Assembly (NCBI GenBank): GCA_001899445.1
Contig: MPOA01000002.1
Span: forward strand, 124,001 to 188,000
Direction: 5' to 3'
Source: Candidatus Desulfopertinax cowenii
Lineage (GTDB): Bacteria; Bacillota; Desulfotomaculia; Desulfotomaculales; Desulforudaceae
DNA length: 64,000 bases
The notes under the pieces were generated by a model that worked only from the letters and a program-made list of their open reading frames with translations, made no database searches and had not been told where the DNA came from. Of the stretch, positions 35,847-44,289 are shown piece after piece. The position numbers were made by a program, and so were the translations under genes. How positions within the stretch are numbered: the first letter of the stretch is position 1; each line of letters begins with the position of its first letter.

Positions 35847-36923
35847 ATGTCCAAAGTCGTTGGCATCATCGGTAACCGACTGGTGCCCTGCAACGAAGCC
35901 TACGCCAACCAGGTTCGGGTGCTGGCCCGGGCGCTGGGGGCCCGGGTGCTGACCAGCGCGGATCTGGGACCCTGGCCGCCGTTGCGGCGATGGGACGGTT
36001 ATCAGCTGGTAAACAGCCGGTTTTACGAGCGGGGCACCCCGATCTTGTCGATCCTGAACGGGGCCCTGTTGTATCTGGCTTTGAAGTGGTTTGAACGCCG
36101 GTGTGACGTGATCCTGCTGGCGGGCGGCGTGGAAAGCCGTTTCTTATGTTACCTGGCCTTGGAAAAATGTGTGCCCGTTATCGGCACCATCGACGACCAG
36201 GGAGCGGCCCGGCGGTTCGCCCGGGAGATCGCGCCCCGGCTGCGGGGCGTCATCGCCCAGAGCAACCGGGTACGAAAACAGTTGATTCAGTTGGGAGGGC
36301 GGGCGGACCGTATCGTACGGCTGTACCCGCTGGTGAACCCGGAACTCTTCGACCTGCCTGAAGAGACGCCACCCTTGAACCCCTTCAGGATACTGTTCGC
36401 CAGCGCGCCCAACGTGGAGGCGGAGACCGAGGACAACTTCCGGGCCAAGGGAGTGGATCTGCTGCTGGCCGGGTTTCGCCGATTCTGCGCGGCGAACGCT
36501 GCTGAACTGACCATTCTGTGGCGGGGCCGGCACAACCGGGATCTGAAGCGGAGCCTGGAGGAACAGGGTCTCGGCCGGTGGGTGCGGGTGATCGACGCGG
36601 TTGTCCCTGATATGGGTGCCCATTATGCCCGGACGCACGTTACCGTCATACCCTACCGAACCGCCTGGCGCAGCCCGCAGATCCCGCTCTCGGCCGTGGA
36701 ATCCCTGGCCGCTGCTCGGCCGGTGGTGGTCACCGACGTGGTGGAAATGGCGGAACTGGTGGGCTGCCGGAACTGCGGCGTGGTCTGTTCCCCGGATGCC
36801 GCAGACCTGGCGCGGGCGTTTGCCCGCTGCCGGGACGACTACCGGCGTTACCAGCGGGAGTGCCGGGCGGTGGCGGGGGAGCTTTACCGGATGAGTTTGG
36901 GCAATGTGGAGAGGGTTCTGTGA
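35847..36923 (+). CDS. GT-B glycosyltransferase
   Basis: 358 residues. N-half starts MSKVVGIIGNRLVPCNEAYA; C-half has AVESLAAARPVVVTDVVEMA, the E-x7-E-like end of family 4 enzymes, and a Cys-rich tail loop (VGCRNCGVVCSPD). ATG after GGGGCTGGAGG. Overlaps the next start by 4 bases (GTGA). Confidence 0.82.
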   Translation: MSKVVGIIGNRLVPCNEAYANQVRVLARALGARVLTSADLGPWPPLRRWDGYQLVNSRFYERGTPILSILNGALLYLALKWFERRCDVILLAGGVESRFLCYLALEKCVPVIGTIDDQGAARRFAREIAPRLRGVIAQSNRVRKQLIQLGGRADRIVRLYPLVNPELFDLPEETPPLNPFRILFASAPNVEAETEDNFRAKGVDLLLAGFRRFCAANAAELTILWRGRHNRDLKRSLEEQGLGRWVRVIDAVVPDMGAHYARTHVTVIPYRTAWRSPQIPLSAVESLAAARPVVVTDVVEMAELVGCRNCGVVCSPDAADLARAFARCRDDYRRYQRECRAVAGELYRMSLGNVERVL

Positions 36924-38104
36924 GGATCCTACAGATCTATGACGGGGATGGAACGGTGGGGCCGCAAGGTTCGGTTTCTTCGGTTGTTTTTTACCTCGCC
37001 AAGCACCTGGCGGTTTTGGGCCACCGGGTTACGGTTCTGGAGCGGGGAACGGGGACCAATCCCCACCTGGAAGAGATCGGCGTTTCGTGCCGGCGGGTGA
37101 ATGTGCCCAGACGGGCGGGACTGCCCTACCAGGAGGTCGCCCGCTTTCCTCTGGGGCCGCTCAGGCTGGCGGTGGACCGGTTCCTGCTGGCCCTGGCCTT
37201 CCATCAGGAGACCAGGAAACCTTTCGACGTGATCCACGTGCATTTTCCGTTCGCGGCCTGTGTGCTGGTGCACCTGGCCCGGCGGCTACGGTCAAAGATG
37301 GTTTACACCGCCCACGTGGGCGAGGAGGCGCTGCGGCTGTCCGCCGCGAAAACCGGTGTTCCCCTGGCCCTGAGGATTTTCAAGCCGGACCTGCATCTGC
37401 TGGGAAGAATCAGGGCCGGAGTGGTGCTCAACGACCGTCTCCGGGTCAGCCTGGTCGTCCGTGGCTTCAAGAACGTGACCACGATTCCCAACGGCGTCGA
37501 AGTCGAGGAATTCAACGTTTCCCCCGGGTCGGTGGCCGAACTGCGGCGGCAATTGGGCCTAAGCGGCCGGACCGTGTTGTTCGCGGGCACCATAACGCCG
37601 CGGAAGGGTGTGGAGGTGTTGCTGCGGGCGGCGGCGCTGATCCGGGACGCCGACTTTCTGCTGGCCGGCAGCACGGCGGTGGACGCGGATTTCACAGCCC
37701 GGATGCGGCGGTTGGCGGCCGAGTCCGGGTTGGAGACCAGGGTTCGTTTTCTGGACTTCGTTCCCGCGGAACGCCTGAAGGTCCTTTACGCGGCCTGTGA
37801 CGTGTTCGTGCTGCCGTCCTTTGAGGAGGGGGATCCGGTGGCGCTCAAGGAGGCTCTGGCCACCGGCAGGCCTCTGGTGGGCACCGCGGTCGGCGGGATT
37901 CCGGCCCAGATCCGGGACGGCTGGAACGGTTTCCTGGTCGTTCCCGGGGATCACCGGCAACTGGCGGCCAGGATCGCCCGTCTCTTGGAGAGGCCCCGGG
38001 AAAGGGACAGGATGGGCGACAACAGCCGTCGCCTGGCTGAACGGGAGTTCCACTGGTCCCGCGTTGCCGGGCTTTATGAAAACATTTACAGGGGGATCGC
38101 CTAG
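36920..38104 (+). CDS. family 4 glycosyltransferase
   Basis: 394 residues. Starts VRILQIYDGDGTVGPQGSVS from GTG; has TVLFAGTITPRKGVEVLLRA and the donor-site ACDVFVLPSFEEGDPVALKE, the classical E-x7-E, followed by GRPLVGTAVGGIPAQI. Retaining enzyme; donor not predictable. Confidence 0.92.
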   Translation: MRILQIYDGDGTVGPQGSVSSVVFYLAKHLAVLGHRVTVLERGTGTNPHLEEIGVSCRRVNVPRRAGLPYQEVARFPLGPLRLAVDRFLLALAFHQETRKPFDVIHVHFPFAACVLVHLARRLRSKMVYTAHVGEEALRLSAAKTGVPLALRIFKPDLHLLGRIRAGVVLNDRLRVSLVVRGFKNVTTIPNGVEVEEFNVSPGSVAELRRQLGLSGRTVLFAGTITPRKGVEVLLRAAALIRDADFLLAGSTAVDADFTARMRRLAAESGLETRVRFLDFVPAERLKVLYAACDVFVLPSFEEGDPVALKEALATGRPLVGTAVGGIPAQIRDGWNGFLVVPGDHRQLAARIARLLERPRERDRMGDNSRRLAEREFHWSRVAGLYENIYRGIA

Positions 38105-38106
38105 AC

Positions 38107-38838
38107 ATGGAGCAGTTTTGCGCACATACGCCTGGATCGGCGGGGGAACTGCGCGACCGGCACCGCCGGGTGTTGGAGATCTTCGCCGCCCGCCGGCCGC
38201 GCCGGTTTCTGGACGTCGGCTGCGGGGACGGTCGCTTTACCGCGTTTCTGAAAAACGTGGCGGGCGCCGACGAGGCGCACGGTGTGGAACTGTCCCCCTC
38301 CGGGGTGGAAAAGGCGCGGAAGCACGGTATCCTGGCGGCTTGTGTGGACGTGGGCACCGAGAGACTGCCCTGCGCGGACGGCTTCTTCGACGCCGTTTTC
38401 GCCGGTGAAATCATAGAGCACCTGGTGGACCCGGATCACCTCCTGGAGGAGATCCACCGGGTGCTCGCTCCCGGGGGATTCCTCGTGCTTACCACTCCCA
38501 ATTTGGCGGCGCTGCACAACCGGCTGGCCCTGCTCCTGGGGTATCAGCCTTTCCCGATGGGTGTGAGCCTGCGGCACAACCTGGGGCGCGTGTGCGAACC
38601 GGCGGCGCCGCAGTCACTGGATCACGTGCGGGTGTTCACTCTCCGCAGCCTGTTGCTGCTGCTGCGGCGACACGGGTTCACCGTGGTCACGCTGCGGGGT
38701 GCCGGCGCCCAACTGCCCGGCGGAGTCAAGTTCCGGCTGTGCAGCCTGCTGGAACGGTTGCTGGCGCGGCTGCCGTCCCTGAGTTACCGGGTGGTGCTGG
38801 TCTGCGAAAAGAGGTCGCCAGCGGGGGGTGCGTTTTGA
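38107..38838 (+). CDS. class I SAM-dependent methyltransferase
   Basis: 243 residues. SAM loop FLDVGCGDGRFTAFL (about 33-47), GVELSPSGVEKARK, and IIEHLVDPDHLLEEIHRVLA with PGGFLVLTTPN: the common methyltransferase type 11/12 pattern. Likely methylates a sugar or the glycan end. Overlaps the following glycosyltransferase by one base. Confidence 0.88.
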   Translation: MEQFCAHTPGSAGELRDRHRRVLEIFAARRPRRFLDVGCGDGRFTAFLKNVAGADEAHGVELSPSGVEKARKHGILAACVDVGTERLPCADGFFDAVFAGEIIEHLVDPDHLLEEIHRVLAPGGFLVLTTPNLAALHNRLALLLGYQPFPMGVSLRHNLGRVCEPAAPQSLDHVRVFTLRSLLLLLRRHGFTVVTLRGAGAQLPGGVKFRLCSLLERLLARLPSLSYRVVLVCEKRSPAGGAF

Positions 38839-39980
38839 TGGGAGGGACCGGTTACCGCGTCGCGGTTGTGACCCTCCCTGTGGCTGACATTTGCGGCTAC
38901 GAGAACCTGCGTTATCTGCTGGAGCAGCTGGAACCCCTGGCGGCGAACCTGTACGCCGTCACCGGCCCCTGCCGCTTTCCCGGCCGCCGGGTCGAAGTGT
39001 GCGCGATTGCGCTCTGGCACACCGAGAACCAGTGGGGGAAGATGGTCCGGCACCTGGTCGTGGACCTGAAAATCTGCAGGCACTTGCTCCGGATCGCGCG
39101 GCGGGTTGACGTGGTAATACTGTTCGTCGGAGCCAGGAGTTACCTCCTGGCCGCCCTGCTGAGCCGGATCCTGGGTAAAAAACTGGTGGCCTTTTCGTTC
39201 ACCACCGCCGGGACCATTGCTCGGATCAAGAAAGTGACCCGGCAGGAGCGGGTCTCGTCCGCCCTGGCCGGATTGCTGGAGCGGTGGGTGTTGACCCTGG
39301 CGCACCAGATCGCGGTGCAGGCCCCCGCGGTGGCAGCTTTCAGCGGCCTGGAACGATACCGGCGCAAGATCGCGGTGTACGGGGCGAAGCACATCGACTT
39401 CGCCCGCTTCCGGCCGGTAAAAGAACTTGGTGCCCGGCCGAACGCGGTGCTGTACGTGGGTTCGCTAATTGAGCTGAAGGGCGTGCGCCGGCTGCTGCGG
39501 GCTTTCCCCCTGGTGCTGGCGCGGGTTCCCGACGCCCGCCTGAACATCTGCGGTTTCGGCCCGCTCCACCGTTCCCTGGTGGCGGAAGCGCGGGCGCTGG
39601 GGATTGCGGACCGGATACGCCTGCCCGGGTGGATCGGGAGCGAGGAGGTGCCCGGGTACCTGAACAACGCCCGCCTGCTGGTCCTGCCCTCGCAGAGCGA
39701 GGGAGTTCCGGCTATCGTCCAGGAGGCCATGGCGTGCGGTACTCCGGTGGCGGCCACCCCGGTGGGAGGTATACCGGACCTGATCGTGGACCGGCAGACC
39801 GGTTACCTGATTCCCGACGGTACGATAGAGGCGATTGCGGCGACAATCATCAGGGCGCTCACCGATCCGGACGCGTCCAAAATCGCGGCGGCGGCCCGGC
39901 AGTTGGTCGCGGCACGGTACTCCCACGCCGAATTGGTACGGCAGTGCCGGGCCGGACTGGAACGACTGGGGATAAAGTAA
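38838..39980 (+). CDS. family 4 glycosyltransferase
   Basis: 380 residues from ATG 38838 (behind GCGGGGGGTG). C-half has VLYVGSLIELKGVRRLLRAF, PGYLNNARLLVLPSQSEGVP and EAMACGTPVAATPVGGIPDL, the retaining GT4 donor site. N-half has a likely membrane-associated segment (DVVILFVGARSYLLAALLSR). Confidence 0.92.
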   Translation: MGGTGYRVAVVTLPVADICGYENLRYLLEQLEPLAANLYAVTGPCRFPGRRVEVCAIALWHTENQWGKMVRHLVVDLKICRHLLRIARRVDVVILFVGARSYLLAALLSRILGKKLVAFSFTTAGTIARIKKVTRQERVSSALAGLLERWVLTLAHQIAVQAPAVAAFSGLERYRRKIAVYGAKHIDFARFRPVKELGARPNAVLYVGSLIELKGVRRLLRAFPLVLARVPDARLNICGFGPLHRSLVAEARALGIADRIRLPGWIGSEEVPGYLNNARLLVLPSQSEGVPAIVQEAMACGTPVAATPVGGIPDLIVDRQTGYLIPDGTIEAIAATIIRALTDPDASKIAAAARQLVAARYSHAELVRQCRAGLERLGIK

Positions 39981-39994
39981 GGGAGGAATCCGGA

Positions 39995-41122
39995 ATGCGG
40001 ATACCACCGGCGAAGGTTTATTTTAGCGCCGAGGACCAGCGGGCTGTCCTTGACCTGATCGGCAACTGCCTGTCGAACGGCCGGCTGACTATGGGCGCCT
40101 ACGGCCGGCAGTTCGAGGACGAGTTCGCGCGCTACGCCGGCACCCGCTACGCGGTGGCGGTTAACAGCGGCACCAGCGCCATTGAAATTCCGATGCGGAT
40201 TTTCGGGGTTAGGAACCGGGAAGTGCTGGTACCCGCCAATACTTTTTTCGCTACCGTACTGGCCGTGTTGCACGCCGGGGGGCGGGTGCGGTTTGTGGAC
40301 TGTGATCCCGAAACCCTTTCCCTGGACCCGGAGGACCTGCGGCGCAAGGTCACCCCGTCCACGGCCGGCGTCATTGTGGTACACATCGGGGGCTTGGTCA
40401 CGCCCAAGATAGAAGAAATCCAGGCCTTATGCCGGGAGCACGGGCTCTTTCTTTTCGAGGACGCTGCGCACGCCCACGGGAGCGCCTACCGCGGGCGGAT
40501 GGCGGGCACCTTTGGGGACGCGGCTTCGTTTTCCTTTTATCCCACGAAGCTCGTCACCTGCGGCGAGGGTGGCATGATCGTCACCGACGACAAGCGCGTG
40601 CGGGACGAAGCGCTGCTTTACCGGGATCAGGGCAAGGTTTCCTTCACTCAGAACCGGCACGGCAAGCTGGGGTATAACTGGCGGATGAGCGAGTTGCACG
40701 CGGCGGTAGGGCTGACTCATTTCCGCCGCCTGGAGGAGTTCATTGCCGAGCGTACCGCGCTGGCCGCCGTTTACGACCGGGGACTGCGGAAGATTTCCGG
40801 CCTGCGGCCGCTGGCGATTCCGGACGGGTGCCGGCCCAACTACTACAAGTACGTGGCGCTGCTGGACGAAGGGATCAGCCGGTCCCGGTTGAAGGCCCGG
40901 CTGCGGGAAGAGTACGGCGTGGGCCTCAGCGGCGAGGTGTACGAGTGCCCCTGTCACCTGCAGCCCATATTCGCGGGACGCTTTCGACCGGGTGACCTGC
41001 CGGCGGCGGAAGACCTCTGTGCCCGGCACATCTGCCTGCCGCTTTACCAGGGGATGGGCCTGGATGACGCCGGCTACGTTCTCGATTCCCTCGACAAGGT
41101 GCTGCGTTCCGAGTGCAAATAG
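39995..41122 (+). CDS. DegT/DnrJ/EryC1 aminotransferase family protein
   Basis: 375 residues. PLP-dependent sugar aminotransferase fold: NGRLTMGAYGRQFEDEFARY, VNSGTSAIEIPMRIF, LFLFEDAAHAHGSAYRGRMA, SFSFYPTKLVTCGEGGMIVT (Schiff-base Lys in FYPTKLV) and GYNWRMSELHAAVG. ATG 39995 follows GGGAGG. Probably aminates a keto-sugar nucleotide made by a neighbour; the following epimerase and the later neuB/neuA suggest an amino-sugar or nonulosonic acid. Confidence 0.92.
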   Translation: MRIPPAKVYFSAEDQRAVLDLIGNCLSNGRLTMGAYGRQFEDEFARYAGTRYAVAVNSGTSAIEIPMRIFGVRNREVLVPANTFFATVLAVLHAGGRVRFVDCDPETLSLDPEDLRRKVTPSTAGVIVVHIGGLVTPKIEEIQALCREHGLFLFEDAAHAHGSAYRGRMAGTFGDAASFSFYPTKLVTCGEGGMIVTDDKRVRDEALLYRDQGKVSFTQNRHGKLGYNWRMSELHAAVGLTHFRRLEEFIAERTALAAVYDRGLRKISGLRPLAIPDGCRPNYYKYVALLDEGISRSRLKARLREEYGVGLSGEVYECPCHLQPIFAGRFRPGDLPAAEDLCARHICLPLYQGMGLDDAGYVLDSLDKVLRSECK

Positions 41123-41143
41123 ATGCGGGAAGGAGATTACTCG

Positions 41144-42070
41144 ATGCGTTGTCTGGTTACGGGTGGGTCCGGTTTCATCGGCTCCCACCTGGTTGACAAA
41201 CTTCGGGAACGGGATATCGAGGTTTGTGTTTTTGACATGGTAATGCCGCGTTACCGGAAGGACATTGAATACTACCAAGGCAGCGTGCTCGATTTTGACG
41301 CCGTGCGGATGTCGATGCACGGTATTGACGCGGTGTTTCACCTGGCGGCGGTGGCCGACGTGAAAGACGTCTTCCAAGAGCCCCACTACTCCGAAGCCAT
41401 CAACGTCCGGGGCACTATCAACGTCCTGGAAGCGGCCCGGCGGACGCCGTCTGTCCAGCGGGTGATCCTGGGCAGCACGACCTGGGTTTACAGTGACGCC
41501 CCCGGTGAGCGGGTTGATGAAAGCACTCCCCTGGGTGCTCCCAAACATCTCTACACCGCCAGCAAGCTGGCCGCCGAATACTACTGCGAGAGTTACCGGC
41601 ACCTCTACGGACTGCAGACTACCATTCTGCGCTACGGCATCCCCTACGGCCCCCGCTCCCGGGCCGGGGCGGTGTTGCCCACTTTCGTGTCCCGGGCGCT
41701 GCGGGGGGAACCGATTACCATCGCCGGGGACGGCCAGCAGTACCGGAAGTTCGTGTACGTGGAAGATCTGGCCCTGGGAAACCTGCTGGCTTTGAAACCG
41801 GTGGCTGCCAACCAAACCTACAACCTGGATGGCCGGGAGAAAGTGACCATCAGGCAAATTGCCGAAACGGTGCAGCGGCTTGTGGGGAACGTGGAGATCC
41901 AGTACGTTCCGGCCCGCCCCGGGGACTTCTCGGGCAAGGAAGTGTCCAGTGAAAAGGCCCGGATCGAATTGGGCTGGGAGGCAAGCACCCCCTTCGAAGA
42001 GGGAGTGCGGCGGTATGTGGAGTGGTACCGCGCTGAGGGTCAGTACCAACAAGACTGGGTGGAGCTTTAG
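41144..42070 (+). CDS. NAD-dependent epimerase/dehydratase (SDR)
   Basis: 308 residues from ATG 41144, which sits 7 bases behind AAGGAGA; the ATG at 41123 has no site. Rossmann loop CLVTGGSGFIGSHLVDKL, STTWVYSD, and the catalytic Y-x3-K in HLYTASKLAAEYY. It belongs to extended SDR sugar-nucleotide enzymes. The exact reaction cannot be read. Confidence 0.9.
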   Translation: MRCLVTGGSGFIGSHLVDKLRERDIEVCVFDMVMPRYRKDIEYYQGSVLDFDAVRMSMHGIDAVFHLAAVADVKDVFQEPHYSEAINVRGTINVLEAARRTPSVQRVILGSTTWVYSDAPGERVDESTPLGAPKHLYTASKLAAEYYCESYRHLYGLQTTILRYGIPYGPRSRAGAVLPTFVSRALRGEPITIAGDGQQYRKFVYVEDLALGNLLALKPVAANQTYNLDGREKVTIRQIAETVQRLVGNVEIQYVPARPGDFSGKEVSSEKARIELGWEASTPFEEGVRRYVEWYRAEGQYQQDWVEL

Positions 42071-42098
42071 GTTGCATTCGGATAGGGGTGAAGCCGGG

Positions 42099-42815
42099 TT
42101 GTTGATATCGGTTGTTATCTGCGCCTATAACGCGGCCCGCACTTTGCCGCGGGCCCTGAAAAGCGCGTGCCGCCAGACCCTCGGGCGGGGGTACGAAATC
42201 CTGGTGATCAACGACGGGTCGGAGGATGCGACGGAGGCAGTGATTGCCCCGTACCTGCACGCCGTGCCAAACTTAAGGTATTTGGCCAATTCCCGGAACC
42301 GGGGCCTAGTTGACAGCTGCAACCGGGCGCTGGCTGCTGCCAGGGGCCGGTATTTCATCCGGCTGGACGCGGACGACCAGTTGAGTTCCTTGGCCCTGGA
42401 ATGCCTGGTGGCGCCCCTGCGGGCCGACGAAACCGACTTCAGCTATGGTGACCGGGTGGAAGTTGACGAGGAGCACGGGGTCGTCCGGGTGAAACGCCTG
42501 GGGGGCCGGTTAGACCTGTTTCAGCTGACGGCGGCCGGAACCCTGATGCGGCGGGATCTTATGCTGCGGGTCGGCGGGTACAGGGAGTTCTTTTGGGAAG
42601 AATTCGACCTCTATATCCGTTATTTAACCGCCAGCGGCAGACCCCCGGTTCATATTCCCCGGGTGTTATACCATTATCACCTGCACCCGGACAATATGAC
42701 CAGGGACAAGGAGGCCACGCGGCGCGGCTGGCTGCAACTCAAAAAACAATGGGGTTTTAATGTTCTTTCCAAATACGGCCGGTTGCCGGACTTTTTGGGG
42801 ACTGGAGGGTTGTAA
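42099..42815 (+). CDS. family 2 glycosyltransferase
   Basis: About 238 residues from TTG 42099 (site AGGGGTGAA). ISVVICAYNAARTLPRALKS, VINDGSEDATEAVI and IRLDADDQLSSLALECL (DxD) give a GT-A fold. Alternative starts at 42072 and 42102. Confidence 0.9.
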   Translation: MLISVVICAYNAARTLPRALKSACRQTLGRGYEILVINDGSEDATEAVIAPYLHAVPNLRYLANSRNRGLVDSCNRALAAARGRYFIRLDADDQLSSLALECLVAPLRADETDFSYGDRVEVDEEHGVVRVKRLGGRLDLFQLTAAGTLMRRDLMLRVGGYREFFWEEFDLYIRYLTASGRPPVHIPRVLYHYHLHPDNMTRDKEATRRGWLQLKKQWGFNVLSKYGRLPDFLGTGGL

Positions 42816-42817
42816 CC

Positions 42818-43642
42818 GTGAAAACCATCGTGATTGCCGAAATCGGGGAGAACCACTTGGGCGACCTGGAACGGGCCAAGGAGATGGTCGCCGCGGCCGC
42901 GGCGGCGGGAGCGGACTACGTCAAATTCCAGTCCTACCGCGGGGCCGACGTGGCCGACGATGACCCGGAGAAGGAGTGGTTTTCCAGGGTGGAACTGTCC
43001 GACCGGGATCACTACGTGTTGCGGGAACACGCCCGCAAGAACGGCGTCGAGTTCCTGAGTTCGCCCTTCACCCTGGAAAGGGCCCGTTTTCTCTGCGAGG
43101 GTCTGGGTCTGACCCGGATCAAGATCGCCTCCTCCGAGATGTTAAATTGCGAACTTCTGGACTACGTGAACACCCGTGCGGAGACCGTTTTTCTGTCGAC
43201 CGGAATGTCCACCCTGGAGGAGGTGGATCGGGCGCTGTCCCGCCTGGGGAAAGTGCCGGAACGTTACGTGCTGCACTGCGTGACCCAGTACCCGGCCAAG
43301 CCCGGGGAACTGAACCTGCGGGTCATCCGAACCCTGCAGGCGGTGTTCGAGGACTGCCGGGCGGGTTACTCCGACCACAGCCTGGGCATCGATGCCTGCC
43401 TGGCGGCGGTGGCCTGTGGGGCACGGGTGATCGAGAAGCATTTCACCCTCGACAAAGGACTGCCGGGAACCGATCACGTGCTGTCGGTTACCCCGGAGGA
43501 ACTGCGGGAACTGATCACCCGGATCCGGCACCTGGAAACCATGCTGGGCAGCCCGGTCAAGCAGCCGACGCCGCGCGAACTGGCGATTAGGGAGTCGGTG
43601 CGGGGGCGATTTGCGAAGGGAGCGGCGGTGAGAGCGGAATGA
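42818..43642 (+). CDS. NeuB-family nonulosonate synthase without SAF domain
   Basis: PEP-dependent condensing enzyme family (sialic, legionaminic or pseudaminic acid synthase). TIM barrel: TIVIAEIGENHLGDLERAKE, ADYVKFQSY, KIASSEMLNCELLDYV, STGMSTLEEVDRAL, YSDHSLGIDACLAAVACGA and IEKHFTLDKGLPGTDHVLS. It has 274 residues while NeuB proteins usually have about 340-350; the C-terminal SAF (antifreeze-like) domain, which closes the partner's active site, is missing. GTG 42818 start. Adjacent to a NeuA-like cytidylyltransferase, so the product is probably CMP-activated. Confidence 0.87.
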   Translation: MKTIVIAEIGENHLGDLERAKEMVAAAAAAGADYVKFQSYRGADVADDDPEKEWFSRVELSDRDHYVLREHARKNGVEFLSSPFTLERARFLCEGLGLTRIKIASSEMLNCELLDYVNTRAETVFLSTGMSTLEEVDRALSRLGKVPERYVLHCVTQYPAKPGELNLRVIRTLQAVFEDCRAGYSDHSLGIDACLAAVACGARVIEKHFTLDKGLPGTDHVLSVTPEELRELITRIRHLETMLGSPVKQPTPRELAIRESVRGRFAKGAAVRAE

Positions 43643-44289
43643 TCCTTGGGATCACCCCCGCCCGCGGGGGCAGCAAGGGACTGCACCGTAAGAACCTGCG
43701 CCCGCTGTGCGGCAAGCCGTTGCTGGCCTGGACCATTGAAGCGGCCCGGGAAGCCCGCTTGCTGGACGAATACGTGGTCTCCACCGAGGACCGGGAGATT
43801 GCCCGGGTGGCCCGGCAGTACGGCGCGCGGGTGCTGCCCCGCCCGCCGGAACTGGCGGGAGACGGGACCGCTACGCTGGCTGTGCTGCAGCACGTGCTGG
43901 CGCTTCGGCCGCAGGCGACCGTGCTGGTGTTGCTGCAGGCCACCTCACCCATACGGGCCCCGGGCCTGATCGACGCCTGTGTACGGCGCTTCCTGGAGAC
44001 GGGGGCCGATTCTCTGGCCACCGGGTTTATCTGCAAGCACCGGGAGTACGGCACCGATCAGCGGCGGCGGCAGGACGTGCCGGGTTTCTTCTGTGACGAC
44101 GGCAACGTGTACGTGATGAAGGCGGCCCTGATCCGGGAAGGGGACCGGTTCGGCCGGGTCCGGGAAAAAGTGGTGATAGACAAGAAACAAAACTTGGACA
44201 TCGACGACGAATTCGACTTCTGGCTGGCCGAACAGGTACTGCGAGGGCACGGCCGCTGTCACCAAGGGGAGGCGCGGGCAGGTGAGTGA
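43639..44289 (+). CDS. NeuA-like CMP-sugar cytidylyltransferase
   Basis: 216 residues. ITPARGGSKGLHRKNLRPLC is the CTP-binding signature; QATSPIRAPGLIDAC, DDGNVYVMKAAL and IDIDDEFDFWLAE follow in the family order. No C-terminal esterase domain. It overlaps the upstream synthase by 4 bases and the next gene by 8, which links it to the NeuB product. Confidence 0.9.
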   Translation: MILGITPARGGSKGLHRKNLRPLCGKPLLAWTIEAAREARLLDEYVVSTEDREIARVARQYGARVLPRPPELAGDGTATLAVLQHVLALRPQATVLVLLQATSPIRAPGLIDACVRRFLETGADSLATGFICKHREYGTDQRRRQDVPGFFCDDGNVYVMKAALIREGDRFGRVREKVVIDKKQNLDIDDEFDFWLAEQVLRGHGRCHQGEARAGE

